Shown piece after piece: positions 1-5,147 of a stretch of 6,767 nucleotides of DNA; positions within the stretch are counted from its first letter, which is position 1; every line of letters begins with the position of its first letter. Under the pieces are notes generated by a model that ran no database searches, was not told the origin of the DNA, and worked only from the letters and a program-made list of their open reading frames with translations. The translations under genes and the position numbers were made by a program. The DNA comes from Nitrospirota bacterium (GTDB taxonomy: Bacteria > Nitrospirota > Nitrospiria > JACQBZ01): assembly GCA_016198945.1 (NCBI GenBank), contig JACQHO010000163.1:1-6767 (forward strand), in the 5' to 3' direction.

Positions 1-355
1 CTCCGCAGATTCCCAGCACCGGGCGGTCAAGCTTCAATGCCTGCTTCGCCAAACCCAGTTCAAACGCCGATCGCTGAATGCTCATGATCTTGAAGCGGGC
101 CTTCCGGCGTTCGCCGTACAGCCGCGGGTCGAGATCCGGCCCGCTCCCGGTGATCAAAAGGCCGTCGATCCGGCAAAGCAGCTCGGCCCGAAGCTTGGGA
201 TCGTCCGTGATCGGGAGGACGAATGGAATCCCGCCCAGATCCTTGATGGCGTCGACGTAGCGCGCTTTTAATAAATAGGTGGGTTCACTCTGAGACCGGG
301 AATTCTTTCGAACCCCGTCGCTAAAATCCGGCGTGATTCCGATAATCGGTTTCAT
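1..355 (-). CDS. Gamma-glutamyl-GABA hydrolase-like class I glutamine amidotransferase (peptidase C26), N-terminal part, cut by window edge
   Basis: Reading from the ATG at 355 gives 118 codons without a stop to the left edge, so only the N-terminal half is visible. The protein starts MKPIIGITPDF, continues with TYLLKARYVDAIKDLGGIPF and the segment IDGLLITGSGPDLDPRLYGE (about residues 64-83), and reaches the LGICG nucleophile elbow with Cys at about residue 117. This is the arrangement of the PuuD/peptidase C26 family, cytosolic hydrolases that release glutamate from gamma-glutamyl compounds such as gamma-glutamyl-GABA; the actual substrate here is unknown. The catalytic His and Glu would lie beyond the edge. 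The start is 3 nt after the vapC-like stop and has no clear Shine-Dalgarno sequence, so translation may be coupled to the toxin gene. Its first 63 codons are duplicated at 3012-3202; K54, R56 and C62 here are E, Q and R there. Family assignment is firm, specificity is not. Confidence 0.85.
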   Translation of the reverse strand, partial: MKPIIGITPDFSDGVRKNSRSQSEPTYLLKARYVDAIKDLGGIPFVLPITDDPKLRAELLCRIDGLLITGSGPDLDPRLYGERRKARFKIMSIQRSAFELGLAKQALKLDRPVLGICG

Positions 356-358
356 CGT

Positions 359-808
359 TTAAATATCATCGCGATCCAAGGGTAGGAACCGGAACGGGAC
401 ATGCGCCTGAATCTTTTGAAAGTCCTTTATATTCTTGGTATAGAGAATGGCGCCGACTCTTTTCGCCGCCAGAGCAATCAAGGTGTCATGCGTGAGTCGA
501 ACCAAGGTCTGCTTCTGCAACCGACCTGCCCGCCCGATTCGAGCGATCGCCTTTCCGGCCTCCTGCCAATCAAGCTTGTTGGGTATAACGAGACGGTTGG
601 TCCGATCAAAGGTCAGAAAGATTTTATCGAGAAGTCGGATGGTAAACCGGTCATACGCGCCGGCATAAAGCTCCTCCATCACAACTGCGCTCATATAAAG
701 AAGAGGCATCCTGGAACTGATTTCTAAAGAAGGCATAGCGATGCCGCGATTGATGAAAGGGATATAGACAGAGGTGTCGAGAAGGACCTTAACGAGCGGT
801 CCGGCCAT
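359..808 (-). CDS. vapC: VapC-like PIN-domain ribonuclease toxin
   Basis: A 149-residue protein with a complete PIN fold pattern. It has LLDTSVYI with Asp11, the MSAVVMEELYAGA segment with Glu46, LTHDTLIALAAKRVGA with Asp108, and LYTKNIKDF with Asp129. These acidic residues form the metal site of PIN endoribonucleases, which in VapBC modules cleave RNA (often tRNA or rRNA) when the antitoxin is degraded. The ATG at 808 overlaps the upstream antitoxin gene by 20 nt, and no better start is visible downstream. No Shine-Dalgarno sequence precedes it, so translational coupling is likely. Length is slightly above the usual 130-140 residues. All expected acidic residues are present, so the toxin looks intact. 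The target RNA cannot be predicted from sequence. The hydrolase gene starts 3 nt after its stop. Confidence 0.88.
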   Translation of the reverse strand: MAGPLVKVLLDTSVYIPFINRGIAMPSLEISSRMPLLYMSAVVMEELYAGAYDRFTIRLLDKIFLTFDRTNRLVIPNKLDWQEAGKAIARIGRAGRLQKQTLVRLTHDTLIALAAKRVGAILYTKNIKDFQKIQAHVPFRFLPLDRDDI

Positions 809-998
809 AGATGTCGCGGATGTTCCCTTTTCCCTTGACGGCCTGCAAAACTTTCCGGATCTGGCTGTTGACGATCACAAGATCCATGGCCCGGTCAATC
901 GCCTCCGTCTCGGTCCGGGCCCCGACCAATTCCTTGACCCGATTGATTTTGGCCGACTCAAGAATGAACTGTTTGCGGACTTTATGGGTCGAATTCAT
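789..998 (-). CDS. vapB: VapB-like antitoxin of the toxin-antitoxin pair
   Basis: A small charged 69-residue protein placed directly upstream of the PIN toxin and overlapping it by 20 nt. Residues about 7-50 (KQFILESAKINRVKELVGA, then RTETEAIDRAMDLVI) resemble VapB-type antitoxins: a short beta-like strand, then two helices around a GA(R/K)TxxEAI motif, with a toxin-wrapping tail of mixed charge. Such proteins bind their own promoter and neutralise the toxin. The ATG at 998 is preceded by GGGAG at 1008-1012 with good spacing, and a sigma-70-type promoter lies at 1019-1047. The family call leans on gene order, size and the GARTETEAI motif; the exact antitoxin subfamily is uncertain. Confidence 0.78.
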   Translation of the reverse strand: MNSTHKVRKQFILESAKINRVKELVGARTETEAIDRAMDLVIVNSQIRKVLQAVKGKGNIRDIYGRTAR

Positions 999-1018
999 CG
1001 TCGTTTCTCCCGATGTGT

Positions 1019-1047
1019 AGGATACAACAGTTCATACACACTGTCAA
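1019..1047 (-). promoter_or_regulatory. Probable sigma-70-type promoter of vapBC
   Basis: On the minus strand TTGACA (1042-1047) is followed after exactly 17 nt by TATCCT (1019-1024), a perfect -35 and a 4/6 match to -10. The antitoxin ATG is 20 nt further on, with GGGAG in between, so the leader would be short. The elements lie at the 3' edge of a decayed transposase fragment, as if the promoter was recruited from or next to it. No experimental support. Confidence 0.6.
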
Positions 1048-1068
1048 CTGCCGCTTCTATTGAACTGT
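1027..1068. promoter_or_regulatory. Candidate vapBC operator: 8-bp inverted repeat
   Basis: ACAGTTCA (1027-1034) and TGAACTGT (1061-1068) are perfect inverted arms, 34 bp apart (start to start), one in the -35/-10 spacer and one just upstream of the -35 box. VapBC complexes commonly autoregulate by binding paired inverted sites at their promoter, so this is a plausible operator. It could be chance. Confidence 0.35.
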
Positions 1069-1235
1069 CGCATCCCTCTTAATAAATTGGCGGCCGGCGT
1101 TTCGATCAGAAGATGACAAGGATTATCCATCAGGCAGTAGGCATGGCAAAGCAAGCTTGATCGGTTTACAACGGTGGAAAGGATTCCAAGAAAACCATAA
1201 CGAGTCGCAGCGGCCTCGTCATAGGCAGGAAAATC
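1059..1235 (-). pseudogene. Decayed fragment of a second REP-associated tyrosine transposase (Y1_Tnp)
   Basis: The minus strand reads FPAYDEAAATRYGFLGILS, a short linker, then CHAYCLMDN-PCH-LLIETPAANLLRGMRQFN. This matches the central part of RAYT/Y1 transposases, where the usual HUH motif is N-H-x-H followed by LLIETP and RGMRQLN. Here the first His is Pro (NPCH, about 1113-1121), so the metal site is broken. The N-terminal part (typically ending RGN..xxIF) and everything after MRQFN, including the catalytic Tyr and the WQGRF region, are missing. The only upstream start is a TTG inside a repeat, so the reading frame is not a functional gene. It belongs to a different RAYT subfamily from the intact gene at 2273-2950, which has HFIVQP in place of HLLIETP. 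Confidence 0.8.
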
Positions 1236-1252
1236 ATTACAGTCAAACTGAC

Positions 1253-1388
1253 AATTCAAGACCTGACCCTCGTTATTTTGACCCTCGTTATTTGCGCCCT
1301 ATGCGACCATCAGCCCCATCCATGCCGAGAATGGACATCCAGCGACTTGACCCGTTTTTTTCATCAAGTCCAGATAATTCAAGACCTG
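1253..1388. repeat. Repeat cluster of a third type: AATTCAAGACCTG direct repeats and a 15-bp tandem
   Basis: AATTCAAGACCTG occurs at 1253-1265 and again at 1376-1388 in the same orientation. TGACCCTCGTTATTT is repeated head to tail at 1264-1278 and 1279-1293. Between them, GACTTGA (1344-1350) and TCAAGTC (1364-1370) form a 7-bp stem around a T-rich loop. The first copy abuts the RAYT relic, so this may be that element's terminal repeat family. Apart from these and the relic, I see no gene in 1069-1422. Confidence 0.6.
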
Positions 1389-1422
1389 GATAGTCACGAC
1401 AAGAACTTGTTTTGCAACAAAG

Positions 1423-2013
1423 TTATTTTATTGTCTGTAAACTTTTAATGTCTATATCAGTTTTTCCCAGCGATACTAACGCCTTGAGAGTTTCATGGAC
1501 AGGCATTGCTAAAGGCTTGACCAATTCTCTATTCATTATTACCATACGACCTGATGCAGGATTGGGCACGCTAGGCAAAAAAATCACTAACTTAACATTT
1601 CCCTTCTCATCGGATATCTTGCCAGTGACTAATCCAATCTCTTCTGACTGAATATCTCTGCTGGGAACTAATACAGCCTCATAAAATATGGCATCCGCAC
1701 CTTCGCCGTATCCCATAATCTGTTTTAGTGTTTGATATAAGATTCCGAGCACCGGCAACTTATTTAATATGCTGTCTACGCGCTTCCATATCCATTTACC
1801 GATAAAAGTAGTAACGACCAAACCAATCGAGTAAATAAAAATAATTGCGGCAAGTATTCCAAAACCGGGGAAATAGAAAGGCAACTTTGACAGCCCCGAG
1901 CTTGAAATAGTTGATTCCAGGTACCCAATAGTTATTATCAGCCCAGCTGCGGGTAATATGGCTATAATCCCTGCTATTAGGCTACTAGTAATATGTTTAT
2001 GAAATCGTTTCAT
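1423..2013 (-). CDS. DUF502 family inner-membrane protein
   Basis: A 196-residue protein with two strongly hydrophobic segments at about residues 11-32 and 50-72, then a soluble C-terminal domain. LPVLGILYQTLKQIMGYG (about 85-102) matches the family's IPxxxxIYxxxKQ motif. PSVPNPASGRMVIMNRELV and the late VSLG match the PTxPxPTSG and VSLG signatures of DUF502 (PF04367). The biochemical role of the family is not established; it is an integral membrane protein. The ATG at 2013 starts a normal MKRFHKHI amino end, but no convincing Shine-Dalgarno sequence precedes it. The gene is clearly richer in A+T than the tig-clpP-clpX block and than vapBC, which suggests separate acquisition. No terminator is obvious after the stop, though a weak TTGTT/AACAA stem lies just downstream. 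A GC-rich hairpin resembling part of an integron attC lies just upstream (2028-2077). Confidence 0.85.
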   Translation of the reverse strand: MKRFHKHITSSLIAGIIAILPAAGLIITIGYLESTISSSGLSKLPFYFPGFGILAAIIFIYSIGLVVTTFIGKWIWKRVDSILNKLPVLGILYQTLKQIMGYGEGADAIFYEAVLVPSRDIQSEEIGLVTGKISDEKGNVKLVIFLPSVPNPASGRMVIMNRELVKPLAMPVHETLKALVSLGKTDIDIKSLQTIK

Positions 2014-2027
2014 GAGTATTTATTTGC

Positions 2028-2077
2028 TTTCAACGCTGAAATTGAGCGGACGAGCGCCGCGGGCGCGGGGTCCGTTC
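2028..2077 (-). other. GC-rich stem-loop with partial attC-like features upstream of the DUF502 gene
   Basis: GAGCGGAC (2044-2051) pairs with GTCCGTTC (2070-2077, one G-T pair), enclosing an inner stem GCGCC (2054-2058)/GGCGC (2062-2066). On the minus strand the stem is followed by AATTTCA and then GCGTTGAAA. GTTGAAA (2028-2034) is 6/7 to the GTTRRRY core used by integron integrases, and the DUF502 ORF begins soon after, as in a gene cassette. No matching RYYYAAC core is visible on the other side. It may equally be an unrelated palindrome. Confidence 0.3.
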
Positions 2078-2090
2078 GTAGAAATAGGAA

Positions 2091-2332
2091 ATAGGGCCAA
2101 ATGGAAATAGGGACATAGAAATAGGGACAGACACTATTTATTGGGCCATTTTGGGGGTTTTCCCCTCGGCAAAACACTTAGAAATAGGGACAGACACTAT
2201 TTATTGGGCCATTTTTGGGGTCTTCCCCTCGGTAAAACACTGATGACTCGTCCCAGGAAATAGGGACAGACACTATTTATTGGGCCCTTTCTTGGGTCTT
2301 CCCCTCGGTAAAACACTGATGACTCGTCCCAG
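2091..2332. repeat. Tandem array of the RAYT gene 3' end with its REP hairpin (76-bp period)
   Basis: Units start with GAAATAGGGACAGACAC and run through ATTGGGCC, CCCCTCGG and AAAACACTGATGACTCGTC. Copy 3 (2257-2332) is the actual end of the transposase gene. Copy 2 (2181-2256) follows head to tail with the same 76-bp length. Copy 1 (2118-2180) is 63 bp, lacking the last 13 or so. Degraded GAAATAGG half-units occupy 2091-2117. Each unit holds an AAATAG-N9-CTATTT stem-loop. Translated on the minus strand, copy 2 still reads as the same C-terminal tail (LGRVISVLPRGRP, then QKWPNK and stop). Confidence 0.9.
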
Positions 2333-2950
2333 TTTCCGGCTCAATTTCCCAATGAACCCATCCCTTCCCAGTGGTCGCCCTGTCATCGTGTGCCTTCGAA
2401 TCGCTTCCACCTCCGGGGCATGACCGTCCGAGTCGATGTATTCTCTCCATGACCCCATGGAAACGCCCACGGATTCCTTTATCTCGACGACATCAACCCT
2501 CTCATCCGTTCCACCGATGTGAGCGGCGGCACTGGACCACTTCCATTGCCAAGGCCTTTTGACCCTCTTGGCCCGCACCGGATTTCTCTCGACATACCGC
2601 ATCGCCGCCATGAGATACGGCTCATCGAGCAGACAGGAATAAAAGCGTCCCTGCCATAGGTGCCCGGAAGCCTTCCTCTCTTTGTTGAAATATTGGGCAT
2701 ATCGCATATGGGCCACGCTGAATACTTTAGCCATCGATTTCTCTTCCCGCGGTTGGACAATGAAATGAACATGATTATCCATTAAGCAATAGGCCCATAT
2801 CGACAGGTGAAATTTACGGCTGTATTCATTCACCCAAGATAAATAGCGAGCACGATCTTCGTCGTTCCTAAAGATCGCCTGGCGATAATTCCCTCGTTGC
2901 GTGACATGATACGGGTGACCGGGGGCAACGATTCGAGCTATGCGTGGCAT
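2273..2950 (-). CDS. REP-associated tyrosine transposase (RAYT, Y1_Tnp/IS200-like HUH nuclease)
   Basis: A 225-residue single-strand DNA transposase that appears intact. It has PYHVTQRGN (13-21), IFRNDEDRARYL (26-37), the HUH metal motif MDNHVHFIV with His60 and His62, HLWQGRFYS (97-105) and MRYVERNPVRA with the probable catalytic Tyr119. The basic C-terminal tail LGRVISVLPRGRPKK is typical of this subfamily and may contact REP DNA. These domesticated relatives of IS200/IS605 enzymes cut and rejoin REP hairpins. The ATG at 2950 fits the family's MPR(I/L)ARI start. No Shine-Dalgarno sequence is present, and the candidate promoter is so close that the mRNA may be leaderless. The TAG stop lies inside the REP stem at 2258-2280, so gene end and repeat are fused. 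The last codons are repeated in the tandem array downstream. Confidence 0.93.
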   Translation of the reverse strand: MPRIARIVAPGHPYHVTQRGNYRQAIFRNDEDRARYLSWVNEYSRKFHLSIWAYCLMDNHVHFIVQPREEKSMAKVFSVAHMRYAQYFNKERKASGHLWQGRFYSCLLDEPYLMAAMRYVERNPVRAKRVKRPWQWKWSSAAAHIGGTDERVDVVEIKESVGVSMGSWREYIDSDGHAPEVEAIRRHTMTGRPLGRDGFIGKLSRKLGRVISVLPRGRPKKGPNK

Positions 2951-2958
2951 GCAAGATC

Positions 2959-2985
2959 ATTACAACGAACGTCACGAATTGTCAA
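2959..2985 (-). promoter_or_regulatory. Weak candidate promoter of the RAYT gene
   Basis: On the minus strand TTGACA (2980-2985) is followed after 15 nt by TGTAAT (2959-2964), 5/6 to the -10 consensus but with a short spacer. The start codon is only 8 nt beyond the -10 box, so the transcript would be nearly leaderless. The inverted REP copy starts 1 bp upstream of the -35 box, where it could affect expression. Confidence 0.35.
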
Positions 2986-3011
2986 GATAAATAGTGTCTG
3001 TCCCTATTTGT

Positions 3012-3202
3012 TCGATCCGGCGAAGCAGTTCGGCCTGAAGCTCGGGATCGTCCGTGATCGGGAGGACGAATGGAATCCCGCCCAGATCCTTGATGGCGTC
3101 GACGTAGCGCGCTTTTAATAAATAGGTGGGTTCGCTCTGAGACCGGGAATTCTTTCGAACCCCATCGCTAAAATCCGGCGTGATGCCGATGATCGGTCGC
3201 AT
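3012..3202 (-). pseudogene. 5' fragment of a second PuuD-like hydrolase gene, truncated at the RAYT element
   Basis: From the ATG at 3202 the minus strand reads MRPIIGITPDF to about residue 63 (ELLRRI), nearly identical to the copy at 1-355: 181 of 191 bases match with no gaps. Homology then ends, 2 bp before the RAYT right end. The open frame runs on into repeat DNA (EQIGTDTIYLDNS, stop at 2972) with no homology. The glutaminase nucleophile and the rest of the enzyme are absent, so it cannot be active. It lies 45 bp downstream of clpX on the same strand. Homology to the other copy stops at the start codon, so the upstream regions are unrelated. Confidence 0.9.
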
Positions 3203-3214
3203 GATAAACCCGGT

Positions 3215-3239
3215 GGGGACAGATTTTAAATCCGTCCCC
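3215..3239. repeat. GGGGACAGATTT-type palindrome after clpX
   Basis: Arms GGGGACAGATTT (3215-3226) and AAATCCGTCCCC (3228-3239) form a 12-bp stem with one G-T pair. It starts 8 nt beyond the clpX stop. It lacks the T-run of an intrinsic terminator but could stabilise or end the clpX mRNA. A perfect version lies at 5148-5172. Confidence 0.85.
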
Positions 3240-3247
3240 AGACCGTA

Positions 3248-4501
3248 TTAGGCCGATTTGATCTCTTTGTCGTTTTCGTAGATGAGGATCGGCTCGCCGG
3301 TGTGATGGATCACCTCTTCGTTGAGGATGACCTCCTTGACGTTCTTCTGCGAGGGCAGTTCGTACATCAGGTCGAGCATCACCTCTTCGAGAATGGCCCG
3401 CAGCCCCCGCGCGCCGGTCTTCTGTGCATGGGCCTTCTGCGCGATCGCGGCGATGGCGTTGTCAGTGAATTTGAGTTTGACCTTTTCAAACGCGAACAGC
3501 TTTTCGTACTGCTTGATCAGCGCGTTCCGCGGCTCGGAGAGAACCCGGATCAGGGTCTTCTCATCCAGCTCCTCCAGCGTCGCGACAACCGGGAGGCGGC
3601 CGATAAACTCGGGGATCAGGCCGTACTTCAACAGGTCCTCCGGCTGGACCATCCGGAGCAGATCGCCGATGTGACGGTCCTTTTTGGCCTTGATCTGCGC
3701 GCCGAATCCCATCGTCTTCTGGCCGATCCGCTGCTCGATGATCGCCTCCAGGCCCACAAAGGCCCCGCCGCAGATGAAGAGGATGTTGGAGGTGTCGACC
3801 TGGATGAATTCCTGATGGGGATGCTTCCTTCCCCCCTGGGGCGGGACGTTGGCCACGGTTCCCTCGATCAGTTTCAAGAGGGCCTGCTGGACCCCCTCGC
3901 CCGAGACGTCGCGCGTGATCGAGGGGCTGTCGCTCTTCCGGCTGATCTTGTCGATCTCATCAATGTAGACGATCCCGCGCTCGGCCTTTTCAACGTCGTA
4001 GTCCGCGGACTGAAGCAGTTTCAGAATAATATTCTCCACGTCCTCCCCGACATAGCCGGCCTCGGTCAGCGTCGTGGCGTCCGCGATCGTGAACGGCACG
4101 TCCAGGATGCGCGCCAGGGTCTGGGCCAGGAGGGTCTTGCCGGTTCCGGTCGGACCGATCACCAGGATGTTGCCCTTTTGCAACTCCACTTCATCCACTT
4201 CGGGCGCGGCCGAGACGCGCTTATAATGATTGTGCACCGCGACGGCCAGCATCTTTTTGGCCCGCTCCTGGCCGATCACATAATGGTCCACGATTTTCTT
4301 GATTTCTTTAGGCTTGATAAGCTTGGAGGACACGGCCTGCCGATCGTCCTCCCATTCCTCCGCGATGATGTCGTTGCAGAGATCAATGCATTCGTTGCAG
4401 ATATAGACGGTGGGGCCGGCAATCAGCTTCTGCACCTCGTCCCGGCTTTTCCCGCAGAAGGAGCAGCGCAGCAGGGCGTCGTTCTTTTCGGATTTGGCCA
4501 T
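3248..4501 (-). CDS. clpX: ClpX, ATP-dependent unfoldase of the ClpXP protease
   Basis: A 417-residue AAA+ protein, full family length. It unfolds tagged or damaged cytosolic proteins and threads them into ClpP. The N-terminal C4 zinc domain has Cys13, Cys16, Cys35 and Cys38. The AAA+ module has Walker A GPTGTGKT (116-123), the pore-1 loop GYVGED (149-154), Walker B VYIDEID (Asp181, Glu182), the RKH loop (225-227), the arginine finger in EFIGRLP (Arg302) and sensor 2 in GARGLR (363-368). The ClpP-docking IGF loop reads MGF (264-266), a conservative change. The ATG at 4501 has TAGGAG 8 nt upstream and lies 22 nt after the clpP stop, so both are very likely on one transcript. A lon gene, which often follows clpX in related operons, is absent; a hydrolase fragment and RAYT element follow instead. 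Confidence 0.99.
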   Translation of the reverse strand: MAKSEKNDALLRCSFCGKSRDEVQKLIAGPTVYICNECIDLCNDIIAEEWEDDRQAVSSKLIKPKEIKKIVDHYVIGQERAKKMLAVAVHNHYKRVSAAPEVDEVELQKGNILVIGPTGTGKTLLAQTLARILDVPFTIADATTLTEAGYVGEDVENIILKLLQSADYDVEKAERGIVYIDEIDKISRKSDSPSITRDVSGEGVQQALLKLIEGTVANVPPQGGRKHPHQEFIQVDTSNILFICGGAFVGLEAIIEQRIGQKTMGFGAQIKAKKDRHIGDLLRMVQPEDLLKYGLIPEFIGRLPVVATLEELDEKTLIRVLSEPRNALIKQYEKLFAFEKVKLKFTDNAIAAIAQKAHAQKTGARGLRAILEEVMLDLMYELPSQKNVKEVILNEEVIHHTGEPILIYENDKEIKSA

Positions 4502-4509
4502 ATGAACGT

Positions 4510-4515
4510 CTCCTA
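4510..4515 (-). promoter_or_regulatory. Ribosome binding site of clpX
   Basis: TAGGAG with 8 nt to the ATG at 4501, located in the 22-nt clpP-clpX gap. It supports the chosen start. Confidence 0.8.
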
Positions 4516-4523
4516 TGATCCGA

Positions 4524-5126
4524 CTATTTTTCCTTCTCTTTCATCTCGGGCGCGTGGGCGATGACCGTATCGATCAACCCGTATTTCTTGGCCTCCTCCC
4601 CGGACATGAAATAGTCGCGTTCGGTGTCGAGGGCGATCCGGTCCATGGGCTGGCCGGTATGCTTGGTCAGGATTTCATTCAGCCGTTCGCGCATCTTTAA
4701 GATCTCGCGGGCATGGATCTCGACGTCCGTCGCCTGTCCCTGGAACCCGCCCATCGGCTGGTGAATCATGATCCGCGAATTGGGCAGTGCGAACCGCTTG
4801 CCTTTTTTTCCGGCCGTCAGCAGCAGTGCGCCCATGCTCGAGGCCTGCCCGATGCATGTGGTCGAGACATCCGATTTGATGTACTCCATCGTATCGTAGA
4901 TCGCCAGACCGGCCGTCACCAGGCCGCCGGGGCTGTTGATATAAAGGTTGATGTCCTTTCCCGGATCCTCCGCGTCCAGAAAAAGCAACTGGGCGATGAT
5001 CAGATTGGAAAAGACGTCGTCGATCGGCGCCCCGACGAAGATGATCCGGTCCTTCAGAAGACGTGAGTAGATGTCATACGCCCGCTCGCCGCGGTTTGTT
5101 TGCTCGATCACAATCGGAACCAGCAT
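4524..5126 (-). CDS. clpP: ClpP, serine peptidase subunit of the Clp protease
   Basis: A 200-residue protein from the ATG at 5126. Catalytic triad: Ser97 in GQASSMGA, His122 in RIMIHQP and Asp171 in DTERDYFMS. The N-terminal axial loop region LVPIVIEQTNRGERAYDIYSR and the oligomerisation handle after MGGFQGQATD are typical. Fourteen subunits form the barrel that degrades proteins fed by ClpX. An in-frame TTG at 5162 would add 12 residues, but those codons lie partly in a palindromic repeat, do not fit the family, and lack a ribosome site. The ATG at 5126 has AAAGGAG 7 nt upstream and begins at the usual family start. It lies 62 nt after tig and 22 nt before clpX. The lysine/glutamate-rich C-terminus (EMKEKEK) is unremarkable. 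Confidence 0.99.
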   Translation of the reverse strand: MLVPIVIEQTNRGERAYDIYSRLLKDRIIFVGAPIDDVFSNLIIAQLLFLDAEDPGKDINLYINSPGGLVTAGLAIYDTMEYIKSDVSTTCIGQASSMGALLLTAGKKGKRFALPNSRIMIHQPMGGFQGQATDVEIHAREILKMRERLNEILTKHTGQPMDRIALDTERDYFMSGEEAKKYGLIDTVIAHAPEMKEKEK

Positions 5127-5133
5127 TGAAACG

Positions 5134-5140
5134 CTCCTTT
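5134..5140 (-). promoter_or_regulatory. Ribosome binding site deciding the clpP start
   Basis: AAAGGAG, 7 nt before the ATG at 5126. It argues against the upstream in-frame TTG at 5162, which falls inside the palindrome. Confidence 0.85.
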
Positions 5141-5147
5141 CGAGGGT

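Larger units (their letters stand above)
2258..3009. mobile_element. RAYT element with 23-bp perfect inverted ends
   Basis: The 23 bp at 2258-2280 recur as a perfect inverted copy at 2987-3009, each carrying the AAATAG/CTATTT stem-loop with the loop GGACAGACA. The transposase gene fills the space between them. Family knowledge: HUH/Y1 enzymes of the RAYT group act on REP hairpins flanking their own gene and make no target duplication, and none is seen here. The right end is followed after 2 bp by the broken hydrolase copy. Extra tandem units of the left end lie outside it (2091-2256). Confidence 0.8.

Noticed and set aside
1264..1388. Possible CRISPR-like array from short direct repeats
   Set aside because: Only two 13-bp and two 15-bp copies, with irregular spacing and no cas genes; they fit REP-type repeats better.
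1157..1393. 78-codon plus-strand open frame rich in DPRY and SRP motifs
   Set aside because: The repeated residues come from the 15-bp tandem repeat, and the frame is antisense to the transposase relic. No ribosome site or homology is visible.
1400..1422. Terminator after the DUF502 gene
   Set aside because: Only a 5-bp AT-rich stem (TTGTT/AACAA) with no clear T-run; too weak.
2118..2332. Possible CRISPR array from 76-bp periodic repeats
   Set aside because: The whole 76-bp unit is repeated with no variable spacer, and it matches the transposase gene end.
3215..3239. Intrinsic terminator after clpX
   Set aside because: The stem is strong but no T-run follows on the minus strand, and a near-identical palindrome sits inside the operon. 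I list it as a repeat.
3302..4564. Long 420-codon open frame on the plus strand opposite clpX
   Set aside because: It mirrors the clpX codons, shows no family motifs and arises from the codon bias of a conserved GC-rich gene. A new antisense gene is not supported.
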